Below are positions 20,564 to 29,260 of a DNA stretch of 64,000 bases, piece after piece. Positions within the stretch are counted from its first letter, which is position 1. The number at the start of each line of letters is the position of its first letter. The position numbers were made by a program, and so were the translations under genes. The notes beneath the pieces were generated by a model that saw nothing but the letters and a program-made list of their open reading frames with translations, was not told where the DNA came from and made no database searches. The stretch is from DATBLE01 sp963734065 (GTDB lineage Bacteria; Actinomycetota; Thermoleophilia; Gaiellales; Gaiellaceae), in contig CAVTFN010000003.1 in the NCBI GenBank assembly GCA_963734065.1, positions 682,001 to 746,000 of the forward strand, in the 5' to 3' direction.

Positions 20564-21106
20564 TCAGTCTACTCCGCGCAGGTCGCCGTCCACGATCTCG
20601 ACCCGGACGACGTGGCAGTTGTCGATCCGGCCCACCCCGTCGACCCCGCAGTGGCTCAGGACCGCCCGCAACGGTCCGCCGTGGGAGACGACCAGCACCC
20701 GGCTCTCGGGGTGGGTGGCGGCGATGCGCCGGAGCGCGTCGAGCACGCGCTCGGCCATCTCCTCGCGGGTCTCGCCGTCGCCCCACGACGTTTCGGGCGT
20801 CGGGTCGAAGCGGGCGAAGATCTCGTCGTCGGTCAGGCCCTCCCAGGTCCCGAAGTGGCGCTCGCGGAGGTCACGGATCGCGGTCACGCCGAGGCCGCGA
20901 GGCTCGGCAATCGCCCTGGCGGTCTCGTGTGCCCGGACCAGGTCGCTCGAGTAGACGGCGTCGATGCGCTCGCCCGCAAGCTCCTCGCCGAGTGCCTGGG
21001 CCTGCGCCCGCCCCGTGTCGTTCAGAGGCGTGTCCGAATGGCCCTGAACGCGGCGATTCAGGTTCCAGTCGGTCTCTCCGTGCCGGGCGAGCAGGATCGT
21101 GGTCAT
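20564..21106 (-). CDS. Histidine phosphatase family protein (phosphoglycerate mutase-like)
   Basis: 180-residue phosphatase. The N-terminal RHGE (8-11) holds the phosphorylated histidine H9; VYSSDLVRAHETA, RERHFGTWEG and the second catalytic histidine in VVSHGGPLRAVL complete the site. Its small size suits a broad-specificity phosphatase (CobC/GpmB-like) rather than a glycolytic mutase, and a gpmI is present elsewhere in the window. Its promoter overlaps that of the divergent SDR gene. Confidence 0.9.
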   Translation of the reverse strand: MTTILLARHGETDWNLNRRVQGHSDTPLNDTGRAQAQALGEELAGERIDAVYSSDLVRAHETARAIAEPRGLGVTAIRDLRERHFGTWEGLTDDEIFARFDPTPETSWGDGETREEMAERVLDALRRIAATHPESRVLVVSHGGPLRAVLSHCGVDGVGRIDNCHVVRVEIVDGDLRGVD

Positions 21107-21114
21107 CTGCCGGA

Positions 21115-21121
21115 TACGCTA
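21115..21121. promoter_or_regulatory. Overlapping divergent -10 elements TACGCT / TAGCGT
   Basis: The plus strand TACGCT (21115-21120) lies 8 nt before the SDR ATG at 21129. The minus strand TAGCGT (21121-21116) lies 9 nt before the phosphatase ATG at 21106. The two hexamers share five base pairs, so only one polymerase can open the site at a time. Confidence 0.45.
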
Positions 21122-21128
21122 GCGAGCC

Positions 21129-21884
21129 ATGGATCTCGGCCTTCGAGAACGGATCTGCGTCGTCACCGGCTCGACCGCCGGCATCGGCCTGGCGACCGCG
21201 CGGCTCCTCGTCGATGAAGGCGCGCGAGTGGTCACGTCCGGCAGGAGCGGCGCCCCGGGCGTCGGCGAGAAGCTGCACGTCGAGGCCGACCTCTCGCTCC
21301 CCGGCGAACCGGAGCGGGTGATCGAGCGCGCGGTCGCAGGGCTCGGCGGGGTCGACTGCCTCGTCAACAACGTCGGCGCTGCACGCCAGGCGAGGTTCGA
21401 GGATGTGCTGGACGGCGAGTGGGACGAGTACTGGCAGCTGAACCTGATGAGCCATGTCCGGGCGATCCGGGCCGCGCTCCCGGCGATGCGCGAGCGTGGG
21501 GGAGGCGCGATCGTCAACGTCTCCTCGACTGCCGCCAAGCGCCCTTCGACCGGCATGCCGCACTACTCGGTCACCAAGGCGGCGATGCTGTCGCTCTCGC
21601 GCCTCGTCGCCGACCTGTACGCGAAGGACGGGATCCGCTGCAACGCCGTCACGCCGGGGCCGACCGCGACGGACGCGTGGCTCGGTGACGGCGGCCTGGC
21701 CGACCAGCAGGGCGGCGACCGCGAGGACGTGCTCGCGAAGGTCGGAGCCGGGCGGCCGCTCGGCCGACTCGCGCGTCCGGAGGAGATCGCTGCGGTGGTC
21801 GTCTTCCTGTGCTCCGACCGTGCGTCCTACGTCACGGGCGCCGCCTGGAGCGCGGACGGCGGGACCGTCCCGATCATCATCTGA
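21129..21884 (+). CDS. SDR family oxidoreductase
   Basis: Short-chain dehydrogenase/reductase of 251 residues. TGSTAGIG (13-20) binds the nucleotide, NNVG marks beta-4, serine in VNVSSTAAKR and Y-x-x-x-K in HYSVTKAAM form the catalytic set, and AVTPGPTATD follows. The C-terminal YVTGAAWSADGG is typical of FabG-like members. The substrate is unknown. The start lies 8 nt after TACGCT without a Shine-Dalgarno sequence. Confidence 0.9.
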   Translation: MDLGLRERICVVTGSTAGIGLATARLLVDEGARVVTSGRSGAPGVGEKLHVEADLSLPGEPERVIERAVAGLGGVDCLVNNVGAARQARFEDVLDGEWDEYWQLNLMSHVRAIRAALPAMRERGGGAIVNVSSTAAKRPSTGMPHYSVTKAAMLSLSRLVADLYAKDGIRCNAVTPGPTATDAWLGDGGLADQQGGDREDVLAKVGAGRPLGRLARPEEIAAVVVFLCSDRASYVTGAAWSADGGTVPIII

Positions 21885-21930
21885 CCGAATCGCCGCCTTT
21901 TCGGCTCCGGCTCGCCGGTTCTTCGTATTA

Positions 21931-21958
21931 GCGCCGCGTTAGCGGCGCCTCCTACGTT
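21931..21958 (+). promoter_or_regulatory. Hairpin and -10 (TACGTT) upstream of the Calx-beta protein gene
   Basis: GCGCCGC and GCGGCGC pair around GTTA at 21931-21948. TACGTT at 21953-21958 would start a leader of about 28 nt carrying GAAAGGAG before the ATG at 21994. The hairpin could also be a weak terminator for the SDR gene. Confidence 0.35.
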
Positions 21959-21993
21959 CCGGCCATGGCACGAGGCAAGAAAGGAGCACATCG

Positions 21994-23133
21994 ATGATTC
22001 CCCCGAGGCGTACGTTCCTCGTCACCGCGCTGGCGGGCCTTGTCGTCGCCGCGGCCGCGGCAACCGCCGCGGCGAGCGGGATGGTGTGGGCCGCCGCGCC
22101 TGCAAAGCCGGTGATCGGCGCGGCAACCGCGGTTCCTGCGAAGCCGCAGGCGACCAAGCCGTTCACGGTCTCGTTCAAGGTCAGGAGCAGCACCAGCCAC
22201 AAAGCGCTGACCACCGGGCTGATGGCGAGCACCGCGTCGGCGGGCGGTAGGGCGATCGCCCACAAGCAGTCGTTCAGGGGCGGAACAGCCCGTGTGGCGC
22301 TCGTCGTCCCGGTGGCGGCAAACGGCAAGCCGCTGCGTGTGACCGTCACGATCCGGTCGGGTGGTCAGGCGGCGACCAAGACCGTCACCTACCCCGTGCC
22401 GGCGTTGCCGAAGCCGTCCGCATCGATCGCAGGTGCCTCGGCTCCGGAAGGAAACGCGAGCTCGACGCTGTCCTTCGCGCTCACGCTTTCCGCATCGACG
22501 CCGTTGCCGGTCTCGATCTCGTACGCGACCGCCAACGGAACGGCGACAGCGCCCGCCGACTTCACCGCGGCCAACGGAACCGTCACCTTCGCGCCCGGCG
22601 AGACGAGCAAGACGATCCAGGTCACCGTCGTCGGCGACGCCGTCTACGAGCCGGACGAGACGTTCACCGTCGGTCTGTCGAACCCGGTCAATGCGACCAT
22701 CGGTACCGGGTCTGCGACCGGCACGATCCAGAACGACGACCCGGTCGCACAGCCCGGCCACTATGTGGGCAAGGACTCGCAGAACGAGACGTGGAGCTTC
22801 GACGTCACCCCCGACGGTCGAGGGCTGGCCAGCCTCACCAGCGGCCAGATCAACATGAGCTGTTCGTACGCGGGCCAAACCGTCGGCAGCACGTCCGGCG
22901 GCAACTTCCAGTTGAAGACCACCTTCCCGATCGCCCAGGACGGCAGCTTCTCCGGGTCCGTGAACTTCACGGGAGAACCGGACACCACCTCGGACGTCTT
23001 CACCATCGCCGGCAAGTTCACGAACAACACCATGACCGCGAGCTGGAGCGAGAAATGGAGTTTCACCTACCAGGGATACCCGATCGACTGCGTGACCGGG
23101 GATCAGACCCTGACCGCCACCCGGATCGGGTGA
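21994..23133 (+). CDS. Secreted Calx-beta domain protein
   Basis: 379 residues. The N-terminus (RRTFLVTALAGLVVAAAAAT) is a signal peptide with an arginine-rich start. An immunoglobulin-like region follows (about 35-130). One Calx-beta repeat spans about 135-250, recognised by APEGNASSTLSFALTLS, ISYATANGTATAPADF, TVTFAPGETSKTIQVTVVGD and YEPDETFTVGLSNP. The C-terminal 120 residues with two cysteine pairs resemble no family I recognise. Calx-beta domains bind calcium and occur in surface adhesion proteins. AAAGGAG precedes the ATG. Confidence 0.85.
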   Translation: MIPPRRTFLVTALAGLVVAAAAATAAASGMVWAAAPAKPVIGAATAVPAKPQATKPFTVSFKVRSSTSHKALTTGLMASTASAGGRAIAHKQSFRGGTARVALVVPVAANGKPLRVTVTIRSGGQAATKTVTYPVPALPKPSASIAGASAPEGNASSTLSFALTLSASTPLPVSISYATANGTATAPADFTAANGTVTFAPGETSKTIQVTVVGDAVYEPDETFTVGLSNPVNATIGTGSATGTIQNDDPVAQPGHYVGKDSQNETWSFDVTPDGRGLASLTSGQINMSCSYAGQTVGSTSGGNFQLKTTFPIAQDGSFSGSVNFTGEPDTTSDVFTIAGKFTNNTMTASWSEKWSFTYQGYPIDCVTGDQTLTATRIG

Positions 23134-23173
23134 CGGCCGGATAGGCCGGCCGCTCTGGCCGGCGGGAGAGGCC

Positions 23174-23204
23174 AGGAGGGGCCGCGGCGAACGCGGCCCC
23201 TCCT
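23174..23204 (+). terminator. Strong hairpin terminator after the Calx-beta gene
   Basis: AGGAGGGGCCGCG (23174-23186) pairs perfectly with 23192-23204 over 13 bp around a GCGAA loop, followed by CGTTTG. It separates the secreted protein gene from dgt. Confidence 0.75.
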
Positions 23205-23233
23205 CGTTTGATGATCCGCGCCGCTCCAGTGAC

Positions 23234-23239
23234 TACGCT
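23234..23239 (+). promoter_or_regulatory. -10 hexamer TACGCT of dgt-dnaG
   Basis: TACGCT lies 7 nt upstream of the ATG at 23247, which supports that start over the non-conserved one at 23208. Confidence 0.5.
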
Positions 23240-23246
23240 GGATGTG

Positions 23247-24200
23247 ATGCCTGAGCTGGCCGGGAGAGTCGGTGACACGTTCGAGGCTCGCGTCCGCGAG
23301 CAGGAGGACGGCTGGCTCTCGCCGCTCGCGGTGCGGTCGTACGAGACCCGCGGGCGGGAGCGAGACGAGGAACCGTGCTCGGTGCGCACGCCGTTCCAGC
23401 GCGACCGGGACCGGATCGTGCACTCGAAGCCGTTCCGCCGGCTGAAGGGGAAGACGCAGGTCTTCATCGACCCGCAGGGCGACCACTACCGCACCCGGAT
23501 GACGCACACGCTGGAGACGACGGCGATCTCGCGCGTGGTCGCCCGTGCGCTCCGGCTGAACGAGGACCTGACCGAGGCGATCGGGCTCGGGCACGACCTC
23601 GGGCACACCCCGTTCGGTCACGCCGGGGAGGACGCGCTCGACGAAGCGCTGCGCGAGCGCTTCGGGCTGCGCTTCCGGCACAACGAGCAGTCGCACCGCA
23701 TCGCGCAGAGGCTCAACCTGACGCATGAGGTCTGCGAGGGGATCCTCACGCACACGGGGCCGACCGAGCCGGAGACGCTCGAGGGGCGCATCGTACGGCT
23801 CGTCGATCGCGTCGCGTACATCAACCACGACATCGACGACGCGCTCCGCTACGGGCTGCTCGAGGAACACGACCTCCCAGGGACGGAGATCGAGCTGCTC
23901 GGCCCTTCCGGCAGCCGGCGCATCGACCGGCTCGTCCATGACCTGGTCGAGACGTCGGCCGATTCGAACGACATCCGCCAGAGCGAGGAGATCGGCGCGG
24001 CCATGCACCGGCTGCGCGACTTCATGTTCGAGCGCGTCTATCTCGCCGATGCCTCCCACGGGGAGCACCGGCGTGCGCACGAGACGATCGAACGGATCGT
24101 CGCGCACCTGGTCGACCGGGGTGATACGCCCGACGAGATCGTCGAGTACGTCGCGGGGATGACCGATCGCTTCGCGCTGGCGTACGCTGCGAACCTCTGA
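23247..24200 (+). CDS. dgt: Deoxyguanosinetriphosphate triphosphohydrolase-like protein
   Basis: HD-superfamily dNTP triphosphohydrolase of 317 residues, cleaving dGTP or other dNTPs to nucleoside and triphosphate. H87 (RMTHTLE) and H116-D117 (GLGHDLGHTPFGHAGE) give the metal-binding HD signature. RTPFQRDRDRIVHSKPFRRL and the late DRVAYINHDIDDALR are family hallmarks. Length fits the shorter type 2 enzymes. The start at 23247 is set by TACGCT 7 nt upstream. It shares one base with dnaG (TGATG); the dgt-dnaG pairing is common in actinobacteria. Confidence 0.93.
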   Translation: MPELAGRVGDTFEARVREQEDGWLSPLAVRSYETRGRERDEEPCSVRTPFQRDRDRIVHSKPFRRLKGKTQVFIDPQGDHYRTRMTHTLETTAISRVVARALRLNEDLTEAIGLGHDLGHTPFGHAGEDALDEALRERFGLRFRHNEQSHRIAQRLNLTHEVCEGILTHTGPTEPETLEGRIVRLVDRVAYINHDIDDALRYGLLEEHDLPGTEIELLGPSGSRRIDRLVHDLVETSADSNDIRQSEEIGAAMHRLRDFMFERVYLADASHGEHRRAHETIERIVAHLVDRGDTPDEIVEYVAGMTDRFALAYAANL

Positions 24201-25852
24201 TGGCGCGGATCAAGGATTCCTCGGTCGAGGCCGTCAAGGGCGCGACCGATCTCGTCGCGCTGGTCGAGGGCTACACCCGGCTCCGGAAGTCCGGCAGCCG
24301 CTACACGGGGCTGTGTCCGTTCCACCAGGAGAAGACGCCGAGCTTCGGCGTCTCGCCCGACCGTGGCACCTTCAAGTGCTTCGGCTGCGGCGAGGGCGGC
24401 GACGCGATCACGTTCGTCGAGAAGCTGGAGAACGTCGACTTCGTCGGCGCGATCGAGTGGCTGGCCGACCGCTTCGGCGTCCAGCTCGAGTACGAGGAAA
24501 CGTCGCCGGAGCAGGATCGGCTGCGAAAGCGGCGCGAGCGGCTGTTCCAGCTGCTCGACCGGGCGGCGACGTTCTACGAGCGCTACCTGTGGGAATCGGA
24601 GGCGGGCGCCTTCGCGCGCGACTACCTCGCGTCGCGCGGGCTGGGGGAGAAGATCTGCCGCGAGTTCCGTCTCGGCCTCGCTCCGGGCGGCGCCGCGCTC
24701 ACCCGGGGAGCCCTCGAGCAGGGGTTCACGCGCGACGAGGTTGCCGGAGCCGGCCTGACGAACCGGCGCGGCAACGACTACTTCTCCCGGCGCCTCCTCT
24801 TCCCGCTCGCCGACGTGCGCGGTCGTGCCCGCGGCTTCCAGGCGCGGCGCCTCCACGACGACGACCCGCTCCGCGCGAAGTACGTCAACTCGCCCGAGGG
24901 CGACCTCTTCCGCAAGGGCGACCTGCTCTACGGCCTCGACCTCGCGCGCGCTTCGATCGCGAAGGCCGACCACGCCGTGATCGTCGAGGGCAACCCAGAC
25001 GTGATCGCGCTCCGCCAGGCGGGGTTCGAGCCGGTCGTCGCCGCGATGGGAACGGCGCTGACCGAGGCGCAGCTCCGCGAGCTCTCGCGGCTGACGAAGC
25101 GCGTCTCGCTCTGCTTCGACGCCGATGCCGCCGGGCAGGAGGCGACGCTGCGCGGGATGGAGCTCGCCGCTGCGCAGGGATTCGACATCCGAGTCGTCTC
25201 GCTCCCGGCCGGGACCGATCCGGCGGACGACCCGGCCGCCTTCGAGGCGCAGCTCGCCGGGGCCGAGGACTACCTGCCGTACCGGGTGCGCATCGAGATC
25301 GACCGGCTGCTGCCCGACCGAGAACGAGCCTTCGAACGCGTCCGGGAGGTCCTGGCGCCGTTCGCCGAGTCGCCCGAGCGGCAGGATGCGGTCAGGCTCG
25401 CCGCCGACCGGCTCGGGCTCGACGTCGGGCTGCAGGCAGGGCTGGCGCCGGCAGCGCGCTCGCGCACGCACGCCGTCTCGACCAAGGTCCTCGACGCGGG
25501 CGTCCGGCAGGAGCGCGAGGCGCTCGCCGGCGTGAAGACACACAGTGCGCTCACCCCGCTTCTGGCCGAGCTGACGCCGGAGCACTTCGACGTCGAGCTC
25601 CACCGGCGTGTCCGTGAGCACCTGCTCGAGCCCGAGAGCACCACCGATCGCGGGCTGGTCGAGGTCCTCGCCGAGCTGGATGCGCTCGCGGCGGACGAAG
25701 CGATCGACGAGGCGACCGCCAAGGAGCGGCTGTTGCGGCTCCGGGAACGCGGGATCAAGCGCGAGCTGGCGCGGTCGGACGACCTCGAGCGCACCGCGAA
25801 GCTGGCGGCCGACCACCGAAAGATCAGAGAGGCGATCGACAGCCTCTCCTGA
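24200..25852 (+). CDS. dnaG: DNA primase
   Basis: Synthesises RNA primers at the replication fork. In 550 residues the N-terminal CHC2 zinc finger (C39, H42, C60, C63 in GLCPFHQEKTPSF and TFKCFGCGEGGD) binds the template. The catalytic core with DnaG-type TOPRIM follows (VIVEGNPDVIALRQAG and SLCFDADAAGQEA). The C-terminal helical region (about 430-550) would bind DnaB. The usual EGYxD of the TOPRIM acidic loop reads EGNPD here; the key glutamate and aspartate are kept. Confidence 0.95.
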   Translation: MARIKDSSVEAVKGATDLVALVEGYTRLRKSGSRYTGLCPFHQEKTPSFGVSPDRGTFKCFGCGEGGDAITFVEKLENVDFVGAIEWLADRFGVQLEYEETSPEQDRLRKRRERLFQLLDRAATFYERYLWESEAGAFARDYLASRGLGEKICREFRLGLAPGGAALTRGALEQGFTRDEVAGAGLTNRRGNDYFSRRLLFPLADVRGRARGFQARRLHDDDPLRAKYVNSPEGDLFRKGDLLYGLDLARASIAKADHAVIVEGNPDVIALRQAGFEPVVAAMGTALTEAQLRELSRLTKRVSLCFDADAAGQEATLRGMELAAAQGFDIRVVSLPAGTDPADDPAAFEAQLAGAEDYLPYRVRIEIDRLLPDRERAFERVREVLAPFAESPERQDAVRLAADRLGLDVGLQAGLAPAARSRTHAVSTKVLDAGVRQEREALAGVKTHSALTPLLAELTPEHFDVELHRRVREHLLEPESTTDRGLVEVLAELDALAADEAIDEATAKERLLRLRERGIKRELARSDDLERTAKLAADHRKIREAIDSLS

Positions 25853-25866
25853 GGGTCGGAAGCGGC

Positions 25867-25872
25867 TACCCT
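25867..25872 (+). promoter_or_regulatory. -10 hexamer TACCCT of the thiamine operon
   Basis: TACCCT lies about 8 nt upstream of the first conserved TPP-riboswitch base, so transcription would begin essentially at the aptamer. Confidence 0.5.
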
Positions 25873-25880
25873 TCGTCATG

Positions 25881-25960
25881 CGGGAGCCCCTGGAGTGGGG
25901 CTGAGAGGCGGCCTCGAGGCCGCGACCGAGGAACCTGATCTGGGTCATGCCAGCGAAGGA
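25881..25960 (+). promoter_or_regulatory. TPP riboswitch (THI element)
   Basis: Conserved blocks in order: CGGGAGCCCC, GGGGCTGAGAGG, a P3 arm with a GCGGCCTCGAGGCCGC palindrome, GACCGAGGAACCTGATCTGG, and GGTCATGCCAGCGAAGGAAG. These match the thiamine pyrophosphate aptamer. The AAGGAAGGG ribosome-binding region of thiG overlaps the 3' end, and no T-rich terminator follows. Control is therefore probably at translation initiation. Confidence 0.92.
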
Positions 25961-25969
25961 AGGGACGAC

Positions 25970-26743
25970 ATGAACGACTCACTGGCGATTGGCGGCCGCG
26001 AGCTTCGCTCGCGCCTGATCACCGGCACGGGCAAGTACCCGTCGCCCGAGGCCATGCGTGACGCCGTGATCGCCTCCGGCTGCGAGCTCGTCACCGTCGC
26101 GGTCGGACGCATCGACCTCGACACCGTCGAGGAGGCGATCACCGACTACCTCCCCGACGACGTGGTACTGCTCCCGAACACGGCCGGATCGGCCACGCCC
26201 GAAGAGGCCATACGGATCGCCCGGCTTGCGCGTGCCGGCGGCCTGCCGGACTGGATCAAGCTCGAGGTCATCCCCGACCCGCGCTGGCTGCTCCCCGACC
26301 CGATCGGGACGCTGCAGGCCGCCGAACAGCTCGTGGACGAGGGGTTCACCGTGCTCCCGTACGTCTTCCCCGACCCGGTGCTGCAGAAGAAGCTCGAGGC
26401 GGTGGGCTGTGCCGCGGTGATGCCCCTCGCCTCGCCGATCGGCAGCGGAAGCGGGCTCAAGCTGCGGCACGCGATCGAGATCATGGTCGAGCAGGCCGAG
26501 GTGCCGGTCGTCGTCGACGCCGGGCTGGGCGCGCCGTCGCAGGCGGCCGAGGCGATGGAGCTGGGCGCCGACGCAGTGCTCGTCAACACCGCGATCGCGC
26601 GCGCAGACGATCCGGCCGCGATGGCCAGGGCGTTCCGGCTCGCCGTCGACGCCGGACGCGCCGCGCGCCACGCCGGGTTGATCGAGGAGCGCGCGACCGC
26701 CGAGGCCTCCAGCCCCACCGGCGGCCTCGCCGCCCGTTCGTGA
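25970..26743 (+). CDS. thiG: Thiazole synthase
   Basis: Builds thiazole phosphate from deoxyxylulose 5-phosphate, dehydroglycine or glycine imine, and sulfur from ThiS thiocarboxylate. In 257 residues the TIM barrel shows RLITGTGKYPS, VTVAVGRIDL, the imine-forming lysine K97 in WIKLEVI, and DAGLGAPSQAAEAMELGADA. The ATG at 25970 has AAGGAAGGGA just upstream, within the TPP-riboswitch output region. A longer in-frame start at 25895 would lie inside the aptamer and is rejected. The stop overlaps the thiS GTG. Confidence 0.95.
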   Translation: MNDSLAIGGRELRSRLITGTGKYPSPEAMRDAVIASGCELVTVAVGRIDLDTVEEAITDYLPDDVVLLPNTAGSATPEEAIRIARLARAGGLPDWIKLEVIPDPRWLLPDPIGTLQAAEQLVDEGFTVLPYVFPDPVLQKKLEAVGCAAVMPLASPIGSGSGLKLRHAIEIMVEQAEVPVVVDAGLGAPSQAAEAMELGADAVLVNTAIARADDPAAMARAFRLAVDAGRAARHAGLIEERATAEASSPTGGLAARS

Positions 26744-26955
26744 GAGCCGAAGCCGTCACCGTCACCGTCAACGGCCGGGCTCAGGAGGCGGACCCGGGAG
26801 AGACGGTCGAGTCGCTGCTCGACCGCCTCGGCCTCGCTGCGCGCTACGCGCTCGTCGAGCGGAACGGCGAGCCCGTCGAGCGCGGGCGCTACGGCGAGGT
26901 CGCGCTGGAGGACGGCGACACGCTCGTCGTCGCCCGACCGGTTGCCGGTGGATAG
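26740..26955 (+). CDS. thiS: Sulfur carrier protein ThiS
   Basis: 71-residue beta-grasp protein ending in the essential Gly-Gly (VAGG), which is adenylated and thiocarboxylated to donate sulfur to ThiG. VTVNGRAQEADPGETVESLL is the typical N-terminal strand and helix. It starts at a GTG overlapping the thiG stop by 4 bp and overlaps thiE by 8 bp. Confidence 0.93.
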   Translation: MRAEAVTVTVNGRAQEADPGETVESLLDRLGLAARYALVERNGEPVERGRYGEVALEDGDTLVVARPVAGG

Positions 26956-27529
26956 CCGCCTCTACCTGATCACCCGGGCACGCCCCGACCTGGAGTCGTT
27001 CCTCGAGGCGGCCGTGCGGGGCGGCGTCGACATCGTCCAGCTCCGCGAGAAGTCGCTGACCGACGGTGAGCTCCTGACGGTCTTGCAGCAGGCTCGTGAG
27101 GTGACGCGCCGGCTGGGCGTGCCGCTCGTCGTCAATGACCGTCCCGATCTCGCCCGGGTCGCAGAGGCGGACTACGTCCACGTCGGCCAGGAGGACCTGC
27201 CGGTGGCGGCGGCACGCGCCTTCGGCGTCGGCGTCGGCCAGTCGACCCACGCGCCGGCGGAGCTCGACGCGACCGGGGCCGACTACGCCGGCGTCGGCCC
27301 CGTGTTCGAGACGCCGACGAAGGAGGGACGCCCGGCCGCCGGGCTCGAGTACGTCCGCTACGCCGCCGCGAATGCGCGCGTGCCGTGGTTCGCGATCGGG
27401 GGCATCGACGAGTCGACGGTCGGCGACGTGGTCGCCGCCGGGGCGCGCCGCATCGCCGTCGTGCGCGCGATCGGCGATGCTCCGGACCCCGAGCGGGCGG
27501 CGGCCGACCTACGCCGGGCTCTGCGCTAG
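26948..27529 (+). CDS. thiE: Thiamine-phosphate synthase
   Basis: Couples hydroxymethylpyrimidine diphosphate with thiazole phosphate. In 193 residues it has LYLITRARPDLE, VDIVQLREKSLTDGEL (pyrimidine and phosphate site), VPLVVNDRPDLARVAEADYV, HVGQEDLPV, GQSTHAPAEL and FAIGGIDE, all TenI/ThiE family landmarks. The GTG at 26948 gives the usual MDSRLYLIT start; a TTG at 26942 is also in frame. No thiC, thiD or thiO is adjacent. Confidence 0.94.
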   Translation: MDSRLYLITRARPDLESFLEAAVRGGVDIVQLREKSLTDGELLTVLQQAREVTRRLGVPLVVNDRPDLARVAEADYVHVGQEDLPVAAARAFGVGVGQSTHAPAELDATGADYAGVGPVFETPTKEGRPAAGLEYVRYAAANARVPWFAIGGIDESTVGDVVAAGARRIAVVRAIGDAPDPERAAADLRRALR

Positions 27530-27539
27530 AACGCTCCGC

Positions 27540-27545
27540 TACCAT
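27540..27545 (+). promoter_or_regulatory. -10 hexamer TACCAT of tRNA-Asn
   Basis: TACCAT lies 24 nt upstream of the tRNA 5' end, a normal leader length. Confidence 0.4.
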
Positions 27546-27569
27546 GCCGAGGCCGAGTTCGGCAGCCGA

Positions 27570-28235
<666 letters not shown>

Positions 28236-29039
28236 TCAGGCGTCGCGTGCGGGTGCGTCCGCGGACGCGACCTGGTACACGACGAGGACCGAGCACTGGG
28301 CCTGATGTGCGATCCGCTCGCTGACGCTCCCGAGTGCGCGAAGGCCGTGCAGGCCGCGCGAGCCGACGACGACGAGGTCCGCCTGGCGGGAGCGCTCCAC
28401 GAGTGCGGCGACCGGATGTGACGCATCCCAGCTGTCGACCCTGTCGGCCCAAGCGTCGTCCTGCCGGGCCGATCCGTCGCCCGTCGCGGAGACGACCTCG
28501 ACGGTGGCACCGAGCCGGGTCGCGAGCTCGTCCGTCGCCGCGAGAGCGGCGAGCGCGGATGCTGAGCCGTCGAGACCGACGACAACGCTGCCGGGCTTCC
28601 AGCTCCGACCCGCTGTGGGGCGGGCGACCAGCACCGAGCAGGCGCCGTCGTGCAAGAGCTCTGTCCCGGTGTCTCCCATGACGACTCCGAGGAAGCGACT
28701 GCTGCGCCGGCCCCCGACCGCGAGCAGGGTCGCGTCGGCGTCGTCGCGCGCACGGCGCAAGACGTCGACGGCCCCGCCCCTCTCGACGCGCGCCGTCGAG
28801 TCGGGTCGTCCGGCGAGCATCGCCTCCGCCGTGTCCCGCGCCCCCGTTGCTTCCCGCACGAGCTCATCCACCCAGTAACCGGCCTCGAAGCCGGTCAGGG
28901 CCGCCGGGCTCGTGTCGAGCGCGGTGACGGCCTGGACGGACGAGCCTTCGGCCGGTGCGAGCACGAGCGCCTGGCGGAGCGCCTCGAACCCCCACTCGGT
29001 GCCGTCGACGCCCACAACGACTCGCGCGAACACCCCCAC
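28236..29039 (-). CDS. Tandem universal stress protein
   Basis: 267 residues made of two UspA domains. Domain 1 starts VFARVVVGVDGTEWGFEALR and domain 2 SVVVGLDGSASALAALAA. Each ends with the ATP-binding G-x2-G-x9-G(S/T) type segment (VMGDTGTELLHDGACSVLV and LGSVSERIAHQAQCSVLVV). Such proteins bind ATP and are induced by starvation, hypoxia or oxidative stress. The GTG at 29039 lies 6 nt after TACAGT, giving a leaderless start exactly where homology begins; frames extending further upstream are not conserved. The neighbouring divergent ATPase suggests joint stress or metal cargo. Confidence 0.88.
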   Translation of the reverse strand: MGVFARVVVGVDGTEWGFEALRQALVLAPAEGSSVQAVTALDTSPAALTGFEAGYWVDELVREATGARDTAEAMLAGRPDSTARVERGGAVDVLRRARDDADATLLAVGGRRSSRFLGVVMGDTGTELLHDGACSVLVARPTAGRSWKPGSVVVGLDGSASALAALAATDELATRLGATVEVVSATGDGSARQDDAWADRVDSWDASHPVAALVERSRQADLVVVGSRGLHGLRALGSVSERIAHQAQCSVLVVYQVASADAPARDA

Positions 29040-29045
29040 CGAGGC

Positions 29046-29051
29046 ACTGTA
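29046..29051 (-). promoter_or_regulatory. -10 hexamer TACAGT of the universal stress protein gene
   Basis: TACAGT on the minus strand ends 6 nt before the GTG at 29039. Confidence 0.5.
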
Positions 29052-29260
29052 TCCGGGAGATGGGCATGGGTCACAGGTCGAGTCGGTAGCAGCGGTGACA
29101 ACGGCGGTCGCCTCGGTAGCTCGACTCGGGCTGAGCAGGCTGCTCTCGCCGTCGGTGGCAGCCACGGCGCTGCCCGGTGTTTCGGTGATCAGCCCCTCGA
29201 GCCAAACGGCGATCCCGCGTCGCTCGCCGACGCCGAGCTCAAGCGGGCGGAGCCCACAGC

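Noticed and set aside
24313..25617. 434-codon plus-strand frame inside dnaG
   Set aside because: Out-of-frame shadow of the primase gene with an arginine-rich translation.
25895..25969. Upstream in-frame start of thiG
   Set aside because: It lies inside the TPP riboswitch aptamer; ATG 25970 has a strong ribosome-binding site.
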